A stretch of DNA of 64,000 nt from Nocardioides panzhihuensis. GTDB lineage: Bacteria > Actinomycetota > Actinomycetes > Propionibacteriales > Nocardioidaceae. Made by a program: the position numbers and the translations under genes. Positions within the stretch are counted from its first letter, which is position 1. Each line of letters starts with the position of its first letter. The stretch spans positions 3,821,501 through 3,885,500 of the forward strand of contig NZ_JACBZR010000001.1 in the NCBI RefSeq assembly GCF_013408335.1. Reading direction: 5' to 3'. Below the pieces are notes generated by a model, which was not told the origin of the DNA, did no database searches, and saw only the letters and a program-made list of their open reading frames with translations. Positions 38,605 through 46,856 of this stretch are shown here, in pieces.

Positions 38605-39549
38605 TCAGGCCAGGAGCACGACCTTGCCGGTGGTCTCGCGAGCCTCCAGCGCCCGATGGGCCGCGGCCGCGGCGGCGAGGGGGAAGGCGGAGCCGACGTA
38701 CGGCTTGCGGGTGCCGTCCGCGGCGGCCTCGAGCGAGGCCCGCTCGAACTCCTTGATCCGGCCCAGGACCCGCGGGCCGAGGATGTCGATGATCTTGGCG
38801 CCGCCCTCGTAGCCGTCCTGGTCGCCGGAGAACCGGACCATCCGGCCCTCGGCCTCCAGGTGGGCATAGACCTGCCTTGGTACGTCACCCCCGAGCCCAT
38901 CGAGGAGGACCGTGATCCGGGGCTCCTCGGCGCGAAGCCGCTCCAGCCAACCGTCTTTGCGGTAATCGACGACCGTCTGCGCACCGAACCCGCGGGCGAT
39001 CTCGAGCTTGGCGTCCGAGCCCGCGAGCCCCACCGCACGAGCGCCCGCGTTGCGGATGCCCTGGAGCAGGATCGCACCCATGCCACCGGCCGCCGAGGTG
39101 ACCACGACGACGTCGTCGGGGGTGATCTGGGCGTCCTCGAGCACAGCGGCCGAGGTGCGGCCGGTGCCGATCGCGGCCACGGCGTCGGCCGGCTCCAGGC
39201 CGTCGGGGCGGAGATAGAGCTGCTTCTCGTCGGCGACGGCGAGCTCGGCGTAGCCGCCGCTGCTCCCCACGCCCAGATGGGCGACGACCTTCGCGCCCTG
39301 CCAGGCCTCGTCGACGCCCTCACCGATCTCGTCGACGACCCCGGCCACCTCACGACCGGGCGTCATCGGAAGCTCCGGGCGCGGCATCGTCGGCGGCAGG
39401 TCGGCCGCTCTGATCGAGGTGTCGAGACGGTGGACGCCGGCGGCCTCCACCCTGATGCGTACCTGGCCCGGTCCCGGTGTCGGGTCGGGCACCTCCTCGA
39501 TGCGCAGGACCTCCGGGCCGCCGAACTCGTGCTGTCTGATCGCTCTCAT
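38605..39549 (-). CDS. NADPH:quinone oxidoreductase (zinc-independent MDR family)
   Basis: The 314-residue medium-chain dehydrogenase/reductase of the quinone-reductase type. The N-terminal GroES-like domain has PGREVAGVVDEIGEG; the NADPH loop is TSAAGGMGAILLQ; the usual zinc ligands are missing, as in zeta-crystallin enzymes. It probably reduces quinones or enones. The ATG at 39549 is preceded by a promoter with a 19-bp spacer holding a SoxR-like palindrome, so induction by redox-cycling compounds is expected. It is the first gene of neither neighbouring operon. Confidence 0.9.
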   Translation of the reverse strand: MRAIRQHEFGGPEVLRIEEVPDPTPGPGQVRIRVEAAGVHRLDTSIRAADLPPTMPRPELPMTPGREVAGVVDEIGEGVDEAWQGAKVVAHLGVGSSGGYAELAVADEKQLYLRPDGLEPADAVAAIGTGRTSAAVLEDAQITPDDVVVVTSAAGGMGAILLQGIRNAGARAVGLAGSDAKLEIARGFGAQTVVDYRKDGWLERLRAEEPRITVLLDGLGGDVPRQVYAHLEAEGRMVRFSGDQDGYEGGAKIIDILGPRVLGRIKEFERASLEAAADGTRKPYVGSAFPLAAAAAAHRALEARETTGKVVLLA

Positions 39550-39555
39550 ACGGAG

Positions 39556-39586
39556 AGTCAACATGCTCAAGTTGACTTGAGGTCAA
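39556..39586 (-). promoter_or_regulatory. SoxR-like box in a MerR-type promoter
   Basis: On the minus strand: TTGACC (-35), a 19-base spacer holding the palindrome TCAAGTCAACTTGA, then TTGACT (-10) and 6 bases to the ATG. cctcaagtcaacttgagc matches the E. coli SoxR box (cctcaagttaacttgagg) at 16 of 18 positions. A 19-bp spacer around such a palindrome is typical of MerR/SoxR-activated promoters. Confidence 0.65.
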
Positions 39587-39603
39587 GGTCTTTCCGGAAG
39601 ACC

Positions 39604-40272
39604 TCAGGCGAGTTCCGGGATCGGCCGGAGCACAGCAGCGACGTCACGAGCGAGGCGTACGCGCCGGAGCAGCTCCTCCGCGTCCGGCTCCACGTCGGTG
39701 GTGACCGTGATGGCGTCGTTGCGGGCCACCACCCACAGCCGCTCGTCGACGACGTGGCTGGCGAACCGGGACAGCGACCGGGCGTGCTCCTCGTCCGCTG
39801 CGATGACGGCCCCGTCGGGAGTGGTCACGCTGGTCTTGGCGCGGAACTCCGGCGGGAAGAAGATCGGCGTGGGCACCCGGCCGGTGCCGGTGTTGCCGGA
39901 GCCTGGCGAGAGCCCGATCATCGCGGCTGTCTTGGGCAGGTGCGCGGGGACCCGCACCACCACCCAGCGCGCCGGGCGCCAGGAACCTTTCCCCGGGGAC
40001 GCCTTGCCGTGCCAGTACTCGACCAGGATCCCGTCGCAGGAGCCGTCGACGACGAGGTCGCAGCGCTCGGCGCGTACGTCGGTCCCCAGCACCTCCCACC
40101 GAACCGGCCGCTGCGCCGCGGCCTTGCCGGTCACCACCGACCAGCCGAACGTCTGCGCGGCGCGGGTCACGCTGTCGCGCCGCTCCTTCGTCATGCGGGC
40201 GACAGAGGCTCGCGGCGCCTGCGACGGCGCCGCGGCTCCATCTGAGTAGGCGCCCCTCGGCATGCGCTCCAT
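39604..40272 (-). CDS. Conserved-type hypothetical protein
   Basis: A 222-residue soluble protein without membrane segment or clear motif. It has a mixed alpha/beta pattern (WEVLGTDVRAERCDLVVDG, LVEYWHGKASPGKGS, RWVVVRVPAHLP) and ends in a regular helix, PDAEELLRRVRLARDVAAVL. I do not recognise the family. ATGs at 40272 and 40263 are both possible; TACGAT stands 7 bases before the second. It is divergent from the unknown gene that starts at 40320, so the two may share regulation. Confidence 0.68.
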   Translation of the reverse strand: MERMPRGAYSDGAAAPSQAPRASVARMTKERRDSVTRAAQTFGWSVVTGKAAAQRPVRWEVLGTDVRAERCDLVVDGSCDGILVEYWHGKASPGKGSWRPARWVVVRVPAHLPKTAAMIGLSPGSGNTGTGRVPTPIFFPPEFRAKTSVTTPDGAVIAADEEHARSLSRFASHVVDERLWVVARNDAITVTTDVEPDAEELLRRVRLARDVAAVLRPIPELA

Positions 40273-40319
40273 CGTAGGGGCCTGCACCACAGGATTTCGG
40301 GAAGGCGAAACCGAATTTC

Positions 40320-40919
40320 TTGATTACGAGGTTTGATAGGTGGGTGCTGTTCCCCAACGCCGACCTCGAACGCATCCACTCCGGCGATATCGATCTCGCC
40401 TTCCGCCGCTGGAAGCGTCCGATGCATGTCGCCGGCGGTCGCCAGCGCACTCGGATAGGTGTGGTCGAGTTCGTCGCAGTGTCCCCGGTGACCTGTGGTG
40501 CGCTCACCGACGAGGACGCCAGCCGGGCAGGTACGACGCTCCCAGACCTGCTGGCTTTCCTGTCCCGAAAGGACGGGGAGGTCTACCGGATCGAGGTGCG
40601 TTACGCCGGCGACGACGAGCGGATCGCGCTGCGCGCCAAGCGCCCGGGCAAGAAGGAGACCGCCGCGCTGGTCGCGAAGCTGGCCGACATGGACCGGCGC
40701 AGTCGTCGGGGGCCATGGACGCGGGAGCATCTCGAGCTCATCGAGGCCCGCCCCGGGGAGCTCGCCGAGACCATCGCGGCCTCGATCGGACGCGAGAAGA
40801 AGCCGTTCAAGACCGACATCCGCCGTCTCAAAGAGCTCGGTCTCACCGAGTCCCTCCCGGTCGGCTATCGCCTCTCACCGCGTGGGCGCGCGGTCCTGCG
40901 CGCGCTTCGATCGGACTGA
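40320..40919 (+). CDS. Hypothetical protein (PUA/ASCH-like N-terminus)
   Basis: The 199-residue protein begins with a beta-rich segment (LFPNADLERIHSGDIDLAFR then KRPMHVAGGRQRTRIGVVEF) of the kind seen in ASCH/PUA-like folds that bind RNA or nucleotides, and ends in a helical segment that could be a winged helix (KPFKTDIRRLKELGLTESL, GYRLSPRGRAVLRAL). The domain names are an impression. The start is TTG at 40320 or GTG at 40344. Its stop codon overlaps the first unit of a phased repeat array shared with lysA. Confidence 0.65.
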   Translation: MITRFDRWVLFPNADLERIHSGDIDLAFRRWKRPMHVAGGRQRTRIGVVEFVAVSPVTCGALTDEDASRAGTTLPDLLAFLSRKDGEVYRIEVRYAGDDERIALRAKRPGKKETAALVAKLADMDRRSRRGPWTREHLELIEARPGELAETIAASIGREKKPFKTDIRRLKELGLTESLPVGYRLSPRGRAVLRALRSD

Positions 40920-41049
40920 GCCGTCACCCCCGTCGGCCGAAGCGTCACCCCGGTCGCTCGAAGCGTCACCCCGGTCGGTCGAATGGGCATCGGCGTGCCC
41001 ATTCGGCCGACGCAACTGACGCCTCGGCCGACGTAACTGACGTCTCGGC
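40915..41049. repeat. 21-bp-phased inverted repeat array, locus 3
   Basis: Forward units stand at 40915 (degenerate, over the stop codon), 40936 (gccgaagcgtcac), 40957 (ctcgaagcgtcac) and 40978 (gtcgaatgggcat). After a 4-base loop, inverted units stand at 40995 (gtgcccattcggc), 41016 (ctgacgcctcggc) and 41037 (ctgacgtctcggc). All steps within each arm are 21 bp. The array fills the junction with the convergent lysA and ends 6 bases before its stop codon. Confidence 0.88.
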
Positions 41050-41054
41050 TGGGG

Positions 41055-42440
41055 CTAGCCCATGTCGGTGGCGAACAGGTCGGCCTCGGTCTCACGCCGG
41101 ACGATGACGCGGGACTCCCCGTCGCGGACCGCGACGACCGGGGGCCGAAGCGCGTGGTTGTAGTTGGAGGCCATGGAACGCCCGTAGGCGCCGGTGCCCG
41201 GCACTGCGATCAGGTCTCCGGGAGCGATGTCCCCGGGCAGGAACTCGTGCTTGACCACGATGTCGCCGGCTTCGCAGTGCTTGCCGACGACGCGACCCAG
41301 GACGGGCCCGGCGTTCGAGGACCGGCCGGCGAGGGTGGCGGAGTAGTCGGCGTCGTACAGGGCCGTGCGGATGTTGTCGCTCATCCCGCCGTCGACGCTG
41401 ACATAGGTCCGGGTGACGCCGCCGTCGAGGGCGACCTCCTTGACCGTGCCGACGGTGTAGACGGTGCACATCGAGGGCCCGACGATGGCCCGGCCCGGCT
41501 CGATCGAGAGGTGCGGCACGGCCAGGCCGAAGCCACGGCACTCGTGCTCGACGATCGCGGTCAGCTCCTCGGCGAGCGCCTTGGGCGTGGAGGGGTCGTC
41601 CTGGGTGGTGTAGGCGATGCCGAAGCCACCACCGAGATCCATCTCGGGCAGCTCGGTGCCGAGCTCGTCGCGGATCCGAGCCTGCAACGCCAGCACTCGC
41701 CGGGCGGCGACCTCGAAGCCGGAGGAGTCGAAGATCTGGGAGCCGATGTGGGAGTGCAGCCCACGCAGCTCGACGTTCGGGGCGGCCAGGAGGCGGCGTA
41801 CGGCCTCGAAGGCGTCGCCGGAGGAGATCGAGAAGCCGAACTTCTGGTCCTCGTGGGCGGTGGCGATGTATTCGTGGGTGTGGGCCTCGACCCCGGCGGT
41901 CACCCGCACCATCACGCGGGCGGTCACACCGGTCTCGGCGGCGATCGCGGCGACCCGCTCGACCTCGGCGAAGGAGTCGACGATGATCCGTCCGACGCCG
42001 GCGACGATCGCCCGGCGCAGCTCCATCGGCGCCTTGTTGTTGCCGTGGTAGCCGATCTTCGCCGGGTCCACCTCGGCGCGCAGCGCGACCGAGAGCTCGC
42101 CGTCGGAGCACACGTCGAGGCAGAGCCCCTCCTGCGCCACCCAGCGCGCCACCTCGGTGCAGAGGAACGCCTTGCCTGCGTAGTAGACGTCGTAGCCGGT
42201 GAAGGCGTCACGGAACGCACGGGCACGCTCGCGGAAGTCGGCCTCGTCCAGGACGTACGCAGGGGTGTTGATGTTCGCGACCAGGTCGGGCACCGCGACA
42301 CCACCGACGGTGAGGACACCGTCGGTCTTCTCGGCCGTCGCCGACCACAGCGCGGGCACGAGGGCGTTGACGTCGTCCGGGGTCTTCAGCCACACCGGGG
42401 AGGTGCCGGTGAAAGAACCCGGCGATGCGTGCGCGCTCAC
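41055..42440 (-). CDS. lysA: Diaminopimelate decarboxylase
   Basis: The 461-residue PLP enzyme makes lysine from meso-diaminopimelate. The PLP lysine is in YYAGKAFLC, with [15 protein letters not shown] and [10 protein letters not shown] in the barrel and the C-terminal sheet ending [13 protein letters not shown] overlaps the argS stop codon (GTGA), so lysA is translated after argS; that is the usual actinobacterial pair. Confidence 0.95.
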   Translation of the reverse strand: MSAHASPGSFTGTSPVWLKTPDDVNALVPALWSATAEKTDGVLTVGGVAVPDLVANINTPAYVLDEADFRERARAFRDAFTGYDVYYAGKAFLCTEVARWVAQEGLCLDVCSDGELSVALRAEVDPAKIGYHGNNKAPMELRRAIVAGVGRIIVDSFAEVERVAAIAAETGVTARVMVRVTAGVEAHTHEYIATAHEDQKFGFSISSGDAFEAVRRLLAAPNVELRGLHSHIGSQIFDSSGFEVAARRVLALQARIRDELGTELPEMDLGGGFGIAYTTQDDPSTPKALAEELTAIVEHECRGFGLAVPHLSIEPGRAIVGPSMCTVYTVGTVKEVALDGGVTRTYVSVDGGMSDNIRTALYDADYSATLAGRSSNAGPVLGRVVGKHCEAGDIVVKHEFLPGDIAPGDLIAVPGTGAYGRSMASNYNHALRPPVVAVRDGESRVIVRRETEADLFATDMG

Positions 42441-44101
42441 ATCCGCTCCGGAGCGGAGACCCCGAGCAGCCCGAGGCCGTTGGCGAAGACGGTGCGGGCA
42501 GCCGAGACGAGCGCCAGGCGAGCCAGGTTGACGGGGGCGACCGGCTCGTCGCCCTTGGGCAGCATCCGGCACTCGTCATCGTCGTACCAGCGGTGGAAGA
42601 TCCCGGCGGTGTCCTCCAGGTAGCGGGCGACCCGGTGGGGCTCCCGCAGCTCGGCGGCGGTGGCGACCACGCGGGGCAGCTCGGCGAGAGCGCGCAGGAG
42701 CTCGCCCTCCCGCTCGTGGATGAGCAGCGAGGGGTCGAAGGTGTCCAGGTCGATCTGCATGCCGAGGTCGGCGGCGTTGGCCATCATCCGGCAGGTGCGC
42801 GCGTGGACGTACTGCACATAGTAGACCGGGTTGGCGCTGTCGGCCTTGGCCCACAGGTCCAGGTCGATGTCGATGTTGGAGTCGCTGGAGTAGCGGGCCA
42901 GCGCGTAGCGGGCCGCATCCACACCGATCGCCTCGACGATGTCGTCGATGGTGACCACAGTGCCGGCGCGCTTCGACATCCGCATCGGCTGGCCGTCCTT
43001 GAGGAGGTTGACCATCTGGCCGATCAGGATCTCGAGGTTCTCGTGGGGGGTGTCGCCGAAGGCGGCGCACATCGCCATCATCCGGCCGACGTAGCCGTGG
43101 TGGTCGGCGCCGAGCATGATGAAGCAGCGGTCGAAGCCGCGCTCGCGCTTGTCGAGGTAGTAGGCGAGGTCGCCGGAGAAGTAGGCCCCGTTGCCGTCGG
43201 CCTTGATCACGACGCGGTCCTTGTCGTCACCGAACTTCTCGGTCGCGAGCCAGATCGCGCCGTCCTTCTCGTAGACGTTGCCGAGCTCCTTGAGCTTCGC
43301 GATGGCGCGGTCCACGGCACCGGACTTGTGCAGATTGTCCTCGTGGAAGTAGACGTCGAAGTCGACGTTGAAGTCGTGCAGGCTCTGCCTGATCTCGGCG
43401 AACATCAGGTCGACGCCGACCGCGCGGAAGACCTCCTGCGGGTCGTCGCCGTCGAGCGCGCCCGGCTCCTTGGCGATGACCTGCTTGGCGATCTCCTCGA
43501 TGTACGCCCCGCCGTAGCCGTCCTCCGGCACCGGCTTGCCCTGCGCCCAGGCCAGGAGAGAGCGCGCGAAGCGGTCGATCTGGCCGCCGTGGTCGTTGAA
43601 GTAGTACTCCCGGGTGACCTCGGCGCCGCTCGCCTCGAGGACGCGGCCCAGCGCGTCGCCCACCGCGGCCCAGCGGACACCACCGAGGTGCAGCGGGCCG
43701 GTCGGGTTGGCGGAGACGAACTCCAGGTTGATGTTGTGTCCCGCGAAGGCCTCGTTGTTGCCGTAGGCGGCGCCGGCAGCGACGATCTCACCCGCCACCT
43801 TGCCCTGGGCACCGGCCTCCACGGAGATGTTCAGGAAACCCGGTCCGGCGATCTCGACGTCGGCGATCCCGTCGGTGGCCTTCAGCCTCTCGGCGACCTG
43901 CTCCCCCAGCGCACGCGGGTTCATGCCGGCCTTCTTGGCCAGCTGCAGCGCGACGTTGGTGGCATAGTCGCCGTGCCCCTTCTGCCGGGGTCGCTCCACC
44001 GTGACAGTGCTCGGTACGCCGTCGGGAAGGGCGATCGCACCCTCATCGACGAGCGCGGTGAGGACATCGACGACCGCGGTGGAAAGCTGCTCAGGAGTCA
44101 C
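42437..44101 (-). CDS. argS: Arginine-tRNA ligase
   Basis: The 554-residue class I synthetase charges tRNA-Arg. The HIGH-like motif is HLGG in [13 protein letters not shown], the KMSK-like loop is RMSKRAGT, and the N-terminal Add1 domain and C-terminal DALR domain ([13 protein letters not shown] to the end) are present. The GTG start was chosen because it gives the normal N-terminus and TACGCT lies 7 bases upstream; an upstream ATG would add 23 foreign residues. A tRNA-Arg gene lies 87 bases away, divergently. Confidence 0.96.
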   Translation of the reverse strand: MTPEQLSTAVVDVLTALVDEGAIALPDGVPSTVTVERPRQKGHGDYATNVALQLAKKAGMNPRALGEQVAERLKATDGIADVEIAGPGFLNISVEAGAQGKVAGEIVAAGAAYGNNEAFAGHNINLEFVSANPTGPLHLGGVRWAAVGDALGRVLEASGAEVTREYYFNDHGGQIDRFARSLLAWAQGKPVPEDGYGGAYIEEIAKQVIAKEPGALDGDDPQEVFRAVGVDLMFAEIRQSLHDFNVDFDVYFHEDNLHKSGAVDRAIAKLKELGNVYEKDGAIWLATEKFGDDKDRVVIKADGNGAYFSGDLAYYLDKRERGFDRCFIMLGADHHGYVGRMMAMCAAFGDTPHENLEILIGQMVNLLKDGQPMRMSKRAGTVVTIDDIVEAIGVDAARYALARYSSDSNIDIDLDLWAKADSANPVYYVQYVHARTCRMMANAADLGMQIDLDTFDPSLLIHEREGELLRALAELPRVVATAAELREPHRVARYLEDTAGIFHRWYDDDECRMLPKGDEPVAPVNLARLALVSAARTVFANGLGLLGVSAPERM

Positions 44102-44108
44102 GAGGTCC

Positions 44109-44114
44109 AGCGTA
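44109..44114 (-). promoter_or_regulatory. -10-like box TACGCT of argS
   Basis: On the minus strand cttatacgct runs up to 7 bases before the GTG of argS. It fits a leaderless argS-lysA transcript and decides the start of argS. Confidence 0.45.
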
Positions 44115-44187
44115 TAAGCGCCAGTCGGTTTCACCGTTATCCGTCCCAGCCTGTAGGGTTCCATCTGCATCGCTCAGGCGGTGCAAT

Positions 44188-44260
44188 GCCTCCGTAGCTC
44201 AGGGGATAGAGCGCCGGTTTCCGGTACCGTAGGCCGCAGGTTCGATTCCTGCCGGGGGCA
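44188..44260 (+). tRNA. tRNA-Arg (anticodon CCG)
   Basis: A 73-base cloverleaf. The acceptor stem is gcctccg with cgggggc (one T-G pair), the D arm is gctc...gagc, the anticodon loop is ttccggt (CCG, reading CGG) and the T arm is gcagg-ttcgatt-cctgc. The first pair of the anticodon stem is C-T, a mismatch. CCA is not encoded; the discriminator base is A. It is divergent from argS. Confidence 0.92.
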
Positions 44261-44265
44261 CAGAC

Positions 44266-44291
44266 GAGACCGCTGGGTGACCAGCGGTCTC
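44266..44291 (+). terminator. Hairpin terminator of the tRNA gene
   Basis: A perfect 11-bp stem (gagaccgctgg, gtga, ccagcggtctc) followed by tctcatttc, 5 bases after the tRNA. Confidence 0.88.
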
Positions 44292-44440
44292 TCTCATTTC
44301 CCGCGCCTGTCGAGGATCGGCTCGACAGCGAGCACCGCCATGACGGCGAGGGTCGCGGCGACGGCCACGCTCACCTCGCCGGCGCGGACGATCACGACGA
44401 CAGCGCGACCAGCACGATGGCCCGTCGCGCATGGGCGAAG

Positions 44441-45064
44441 TCAACCAGCAGTGCGCCTCAGCTCGTCGAGATGGAGGGCGAGGGTCTCGCCCGAGACCGG
44501 GCGATAGTCCCAGTGGTCGACTCCGACGTTGATGCCCCAGGTGCCCTTGGCGGTACGCCGCTCACGGAACGCCTCGTGGACGTGTCCGTGCAGCAGCGGA
44601 ATGCCCTCATCACGGAGACGGAACTGCTCGTAGCGGTCCTCGTCGTGCGAGTCCCCGGCGTAGGGAAAATGGGAAAGCAGCACTCTCGTCGCCGACGCTT
44701 CCGGCCCCAGCGGCGGCAGCTTCGTGACCGCGAAGTCCATCACCGCCGCGAAGCCAGCCTCGAGGTAGCTCGATCGCTTCTTCCACCCGTCCCGCACGCC
44801 GGCCCAGCATGCGTCATGGTTGCCGCTGACCAGCACCTTCGTCCCGTTCAGTCGTGACACGAGTGCGAGCGAGGCGTCCTTCCCGTGCATGTCGAAGTCA
44901 CCCAGGACCCACACCACATCCTCACCGCCGACGACCGAGTTCCAGTTGTCGACCAGCGTCTCGTTCATCTCCTCCACGGAAGCGAACGCCGCCCCGCGAC
45001 CCGCCGAGAGCTCCAGCAGCCGCGCGTGCCCGAAGTGCAGGTCGGAGGTGAACCAGGTCGTCAT
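44441..45064 (-). CDS. Metallophosphoesterase
   Basis: The 207-residue protein is a minimal calcineurin-like phosphoesterase. The two-metal motifs occur in order: SDLHFGH, LGDFDMHG, SGNHD, LLSHFPY and LHGHVHE. Family members of this size hydrolyse phosphodiesters or nucleotides; the substrate is not readable. No signal peptide is present, so it is cytoplasmic. ATG start without a clear ribosome site. It lies downstream of the DUF4287 gene on the same strand. Confidence 0.9.
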   Translation of the reverse strand: MTTWFTSDLHFGHARLLELSAGRGAAFASVEEMNETLVDNWNSVVGGEDVVWVLGDFDMHGKDASLALVSRLNGTKVLVSGNHDACWAGVRDGWKKRSSYLEAGFAAVMDFAVTKLPPLGPEASATRVLLSHFPYAGDSHDEDRYEQFRLRDEGIPLLHGHVHEAFRERRTAKGTWGINVGVDHWDYRPVSGETLALHLDELRRTAG

Positions 45065-45133
45065 GACAACAGCGTCCCAGGCGACGTACGCGGCCTGCCA
45101 TCGGGTTTCCCAAAGGCGTCACTGGGTTGGCGA

Positions 45134-45203
45134 CGGACCGGAACCGTTGAACCTGAGGCAGTTGAGGCACCTCGATCGTCACACGCGCAACGGTTCCGGT
45201 CCG
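45134..45203 (-). terminator. Long-loop inverted repeat downstream of the DUF4287 gene
   Basis: Perfect 16-bp arms (cggaccggaaccgttg and caacggttccggtccg) enclose 38 bases. It begins 4 bases after the DUF4287 stop codon. The loop is longer than in usual terminators, so a processed RNA is an alternative. Confidence 0.55.
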
Positions 45204-45206
45204 TGC

Positions 45207-45413
45207 TCACAAGCCCTCGGCGATCGTGTGCGCGACGAGGGCGTTGGCGTGACCGTGGCCGAGGGCGTACTCGCTCTTCAGGTGGGCCACGAGCTCCATG
45301 TGCTTGCTGCTCCCGTGGTCGCGGATGATCTGCTTCCACTCAGCGATCGGACGGCCGTACTTCTTCTCGATGGACGGGAAGTAGGAGGCGGGGCCCTTCA
45401 CCTGGTCGGTCAT
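45207..45413 (-). CDS. DUF4287 family protein
   Basis: The 68-residue protein matches the DUF4287 pattern: IEKKYGRPIAEWKQIIRDH in the first half and HLKSEYALGHGHANALVAH at the end. The family is common in actinobacteria and has no known activity. The ATG follows AAGGAG at 8 bases. It stands alone on the minus strand, followed by a long inverted repeat. Confidence 0.86.
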   Translation of the reverse strand: MTDQVKGPASYFPSIEKKYGRPIAEWKQIIRDHGSSKHMELVAHLKSEYALGHGHANALVAHTIAEGL

Positions 45414-45518
45414 CTCTGGTCTCCTTGTGCAAGCGTGGCGACCATCGCCACTCACCAACGCGTCGAGCAGAGCATCACCATCTCGACATGGATCGACAAC
45501 AGAATTCGGGAGTCGTAC

Positions 45519-46124
45519 GTGACCAGCTATCCCCCAGCCCCATGGCACATGCACGGATCGATGTGGCTCTCGGTCTACCGGCTCGGACACCATGTCGACG
45601 AGCGGCACCCGAAGGGCATCTACGCCGTCGCCCTGGTCGACTACACCGCACCCAGCCCGCTGACCTACCACGAGCTCCTCTCCGCCCGGGTGATCACCGC
45701 GTCCAACGGGAAGAAGGCGGTGAGCGTGGTCGACATCTGGGTGGACTCCCCCGACTCCGTCGCCGGCGGCCGTACGTTGTGGGCGATCCCGAAGGGGCTG
45801 GCCAAGTTCAGCGGAGGGTCGTCCACCAAGGGGCCGCTGTCGACCCACACCTGGGAGGCGAGCCACGACGAGGGCCCGATCGCAACGGCCCGGTTCAGCG
45901 ACGTCACCCGGATCGCTCCCCGGGTCCCGATGCAGGGCAACGTGGAGCAGCCCGGGATCGAGGAGCACCCTGACACCGCCTGGCTCACCATGAGCGGTCG
46001 GGCCAAGCTCCTGCCCGCACGCGGCAGCTGGAACTTCGACCCCGACGGCCCGCTCGCCTACCTCCGCGACGCCACCAAGATCGCGTCGTTCCGCGGCGAG
46101 GGCTTCGAGGTCGACTTCGGTTGA
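45519..46124 (+). CDS. Acetoacetate decarboxylase family protein
   Basis: The 201-residue protein has the acetoacetate-decarboxylase beta-barrel pattern: PPAPWHMHGSMWLSVYRL at the N-terminus, LTYHELLSARVI, and GRTLWAIPKGLAKFSGG, which holds the lysine equivalent to the Schiff-base residue. Many members of this family act on other beta-keto acids or are binding proteins, so the substrate is open. GTG was chosen because GGGAG lies 6 bases before it; the long frame further upstream is antisense to the metallophosphoesterase gene. Confidence 0.85.
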   Translation: MTSYPPAPWHMHGSMWLSVYRLGHHVDERHPKGIYAVALVDYTAPSPLTYHELLSARVITASNGKKAVSVVDIWVDSPDSVAGGRTLWAIPKGLAKFSGGSSTKGPLSTHTWEASHDEGPIATARFSDVTRIAPRVPMQGNVEQPGIEEHPDTAWLTMSGRAKLLPARGSWNFDPDGPLAYLRDATKIASFRGEGFEVDFG

Positions 46125-46161
46125 GTCCGGGTGTCGGTGGTCGCAGGTAGCGTCGCGGAAC

Positions 46162-46509
46162 ATGAATGCACTCCACATCGACTACCTCGAGCTCGCGGTC
46201 ACCGACCTCCCGGCCTCGCGCACGTTCTACGAGTCCGCCTTCGGCTGGTCCTTCAACGACTACGGCGGCATGTACGCCGGCATCGTCGGCCCGGACGGCA
46301 AGGACGAGAACGGCGGGATGTACGCCTCCGAGACCCCGGTCGCCCCGCTCCCGCTGATCCGGACGGCCGACCTGGATGCCGCGGTGGCGGCTGTCGAGAA
46401 GGCCGGCGGCACCGTCGCCGAGGGGCCCTACGACTACCCCGGCGGGCGTCGCTTCATCTTCACCGACCCGTCCGGGAATCGGCTCGGCGTCTACCAACCT
46501 GCCGAGTAG
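46162..46509 (+). CDS. VOC (glyoxalase/bleomycin-resistance fold) family protein
   Basis: The 115-residue single-module VOC protein has the usual paired beta-alpha-beta-beta-beta units: IDYLELAVTDLPASRTFYES, then AVAAVEKAGGTVAEGPYD and RRFIFTDPSGNRLGVYQ. The metal-binding residues (His and Glu) are in part replaced, so binding rather than catalysis is possible. TAGCGT lies 8 bases before the ATG. Confidence 0.87.
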   Translation: MNALHIDYLELAVTDLPASRTFYESAFGWSFNDYGGMYAGIVGPDGKDENGGMYASETPVAPLPLIRTADLDAAVAAVEKAGGTVAEGPYDYPGGRRFIFTDPSGNRLGVYQPAE

Positions 46510-46563
46510 CCCCTAAACCTAAGGCTCGACCGAATTACCGGGAGCGCCCTAGACTCCGACCGC

Positions 46564-46848
46564 ATGACCGACGCTACGCCGGCTCTGCTCGCGTATCTGT
46601 CCCGGTGGCTCGATGAGTCCCAGGGCGATCGCGACGCGGAAGCCGTTCTCTGGGGGAGAGTTGCGAAGGTGAGCGAAGAGGCCGGCGAGGCCATCGCCAC
46701 ACTCATCGGAGCCACCGGGCAGGATCCCCGACCAGGCAATATCCACAACTACGACGACGTCATCGAGGAGTTCCTCGATGTCGCCATCACCGCGATGACC
46801 GCCGCCGAGCGCGGCCTCTTCCCGGACAAGGTCGGCGCCCCGACCTAG
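46564..46848 (+). CDS. MazG-like nucleotide pyrophosphohydrolase family protein
   Basis: The 94-residue protein carries the MazG-type metal ligands EEAGE (VSEEAGEAIATLIG) and E-x-x-D (EEFLDVAITAM). Such small all-alpha NTP pyrophosphatases clean up NTPs. It has TAGACT 8 bases before the ATG. It converges with the acyltransferase gene, stopping 8 bases from its end. Confidence 0.85.
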   Translation: MTDATPALLAYLSRWLDESQGDRDAEAVLWGRVAKVSEEAGEAIATLIGATGQDPRPGNIHNYDDVIEEFLDVAITAMTAAERGLFPDKVGAPT

Positions 46849-46856
46849 CCAGCCAG

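Noticed and set aside
44188..44260. tRNA-Arg as an integration site of a mobile element
   Set aside because: No integrase gene or direct repeat of the tRNA 3' end is visible nearby.
44294..44430. Remnant of a membrane protein between the tRNA terminator and the metallophosphoesterase
   Set aside because: Two short hydrophobic stretches in different minus-strand frames (VLVALSS and AVAATLAVMAVLAVEPIL) could be a frameshifted relic, but together they are only about 50 codons, which is too little to support a pseudogene.
44820..45518. Long upstream extension of the acetoacetate-decarboxylase gene
   Set aside because: The extra part is antisense to the metallophosphoesterase and DUF4287 genes; the GTG at 45519 has a ribosome site and gives a normal family start.
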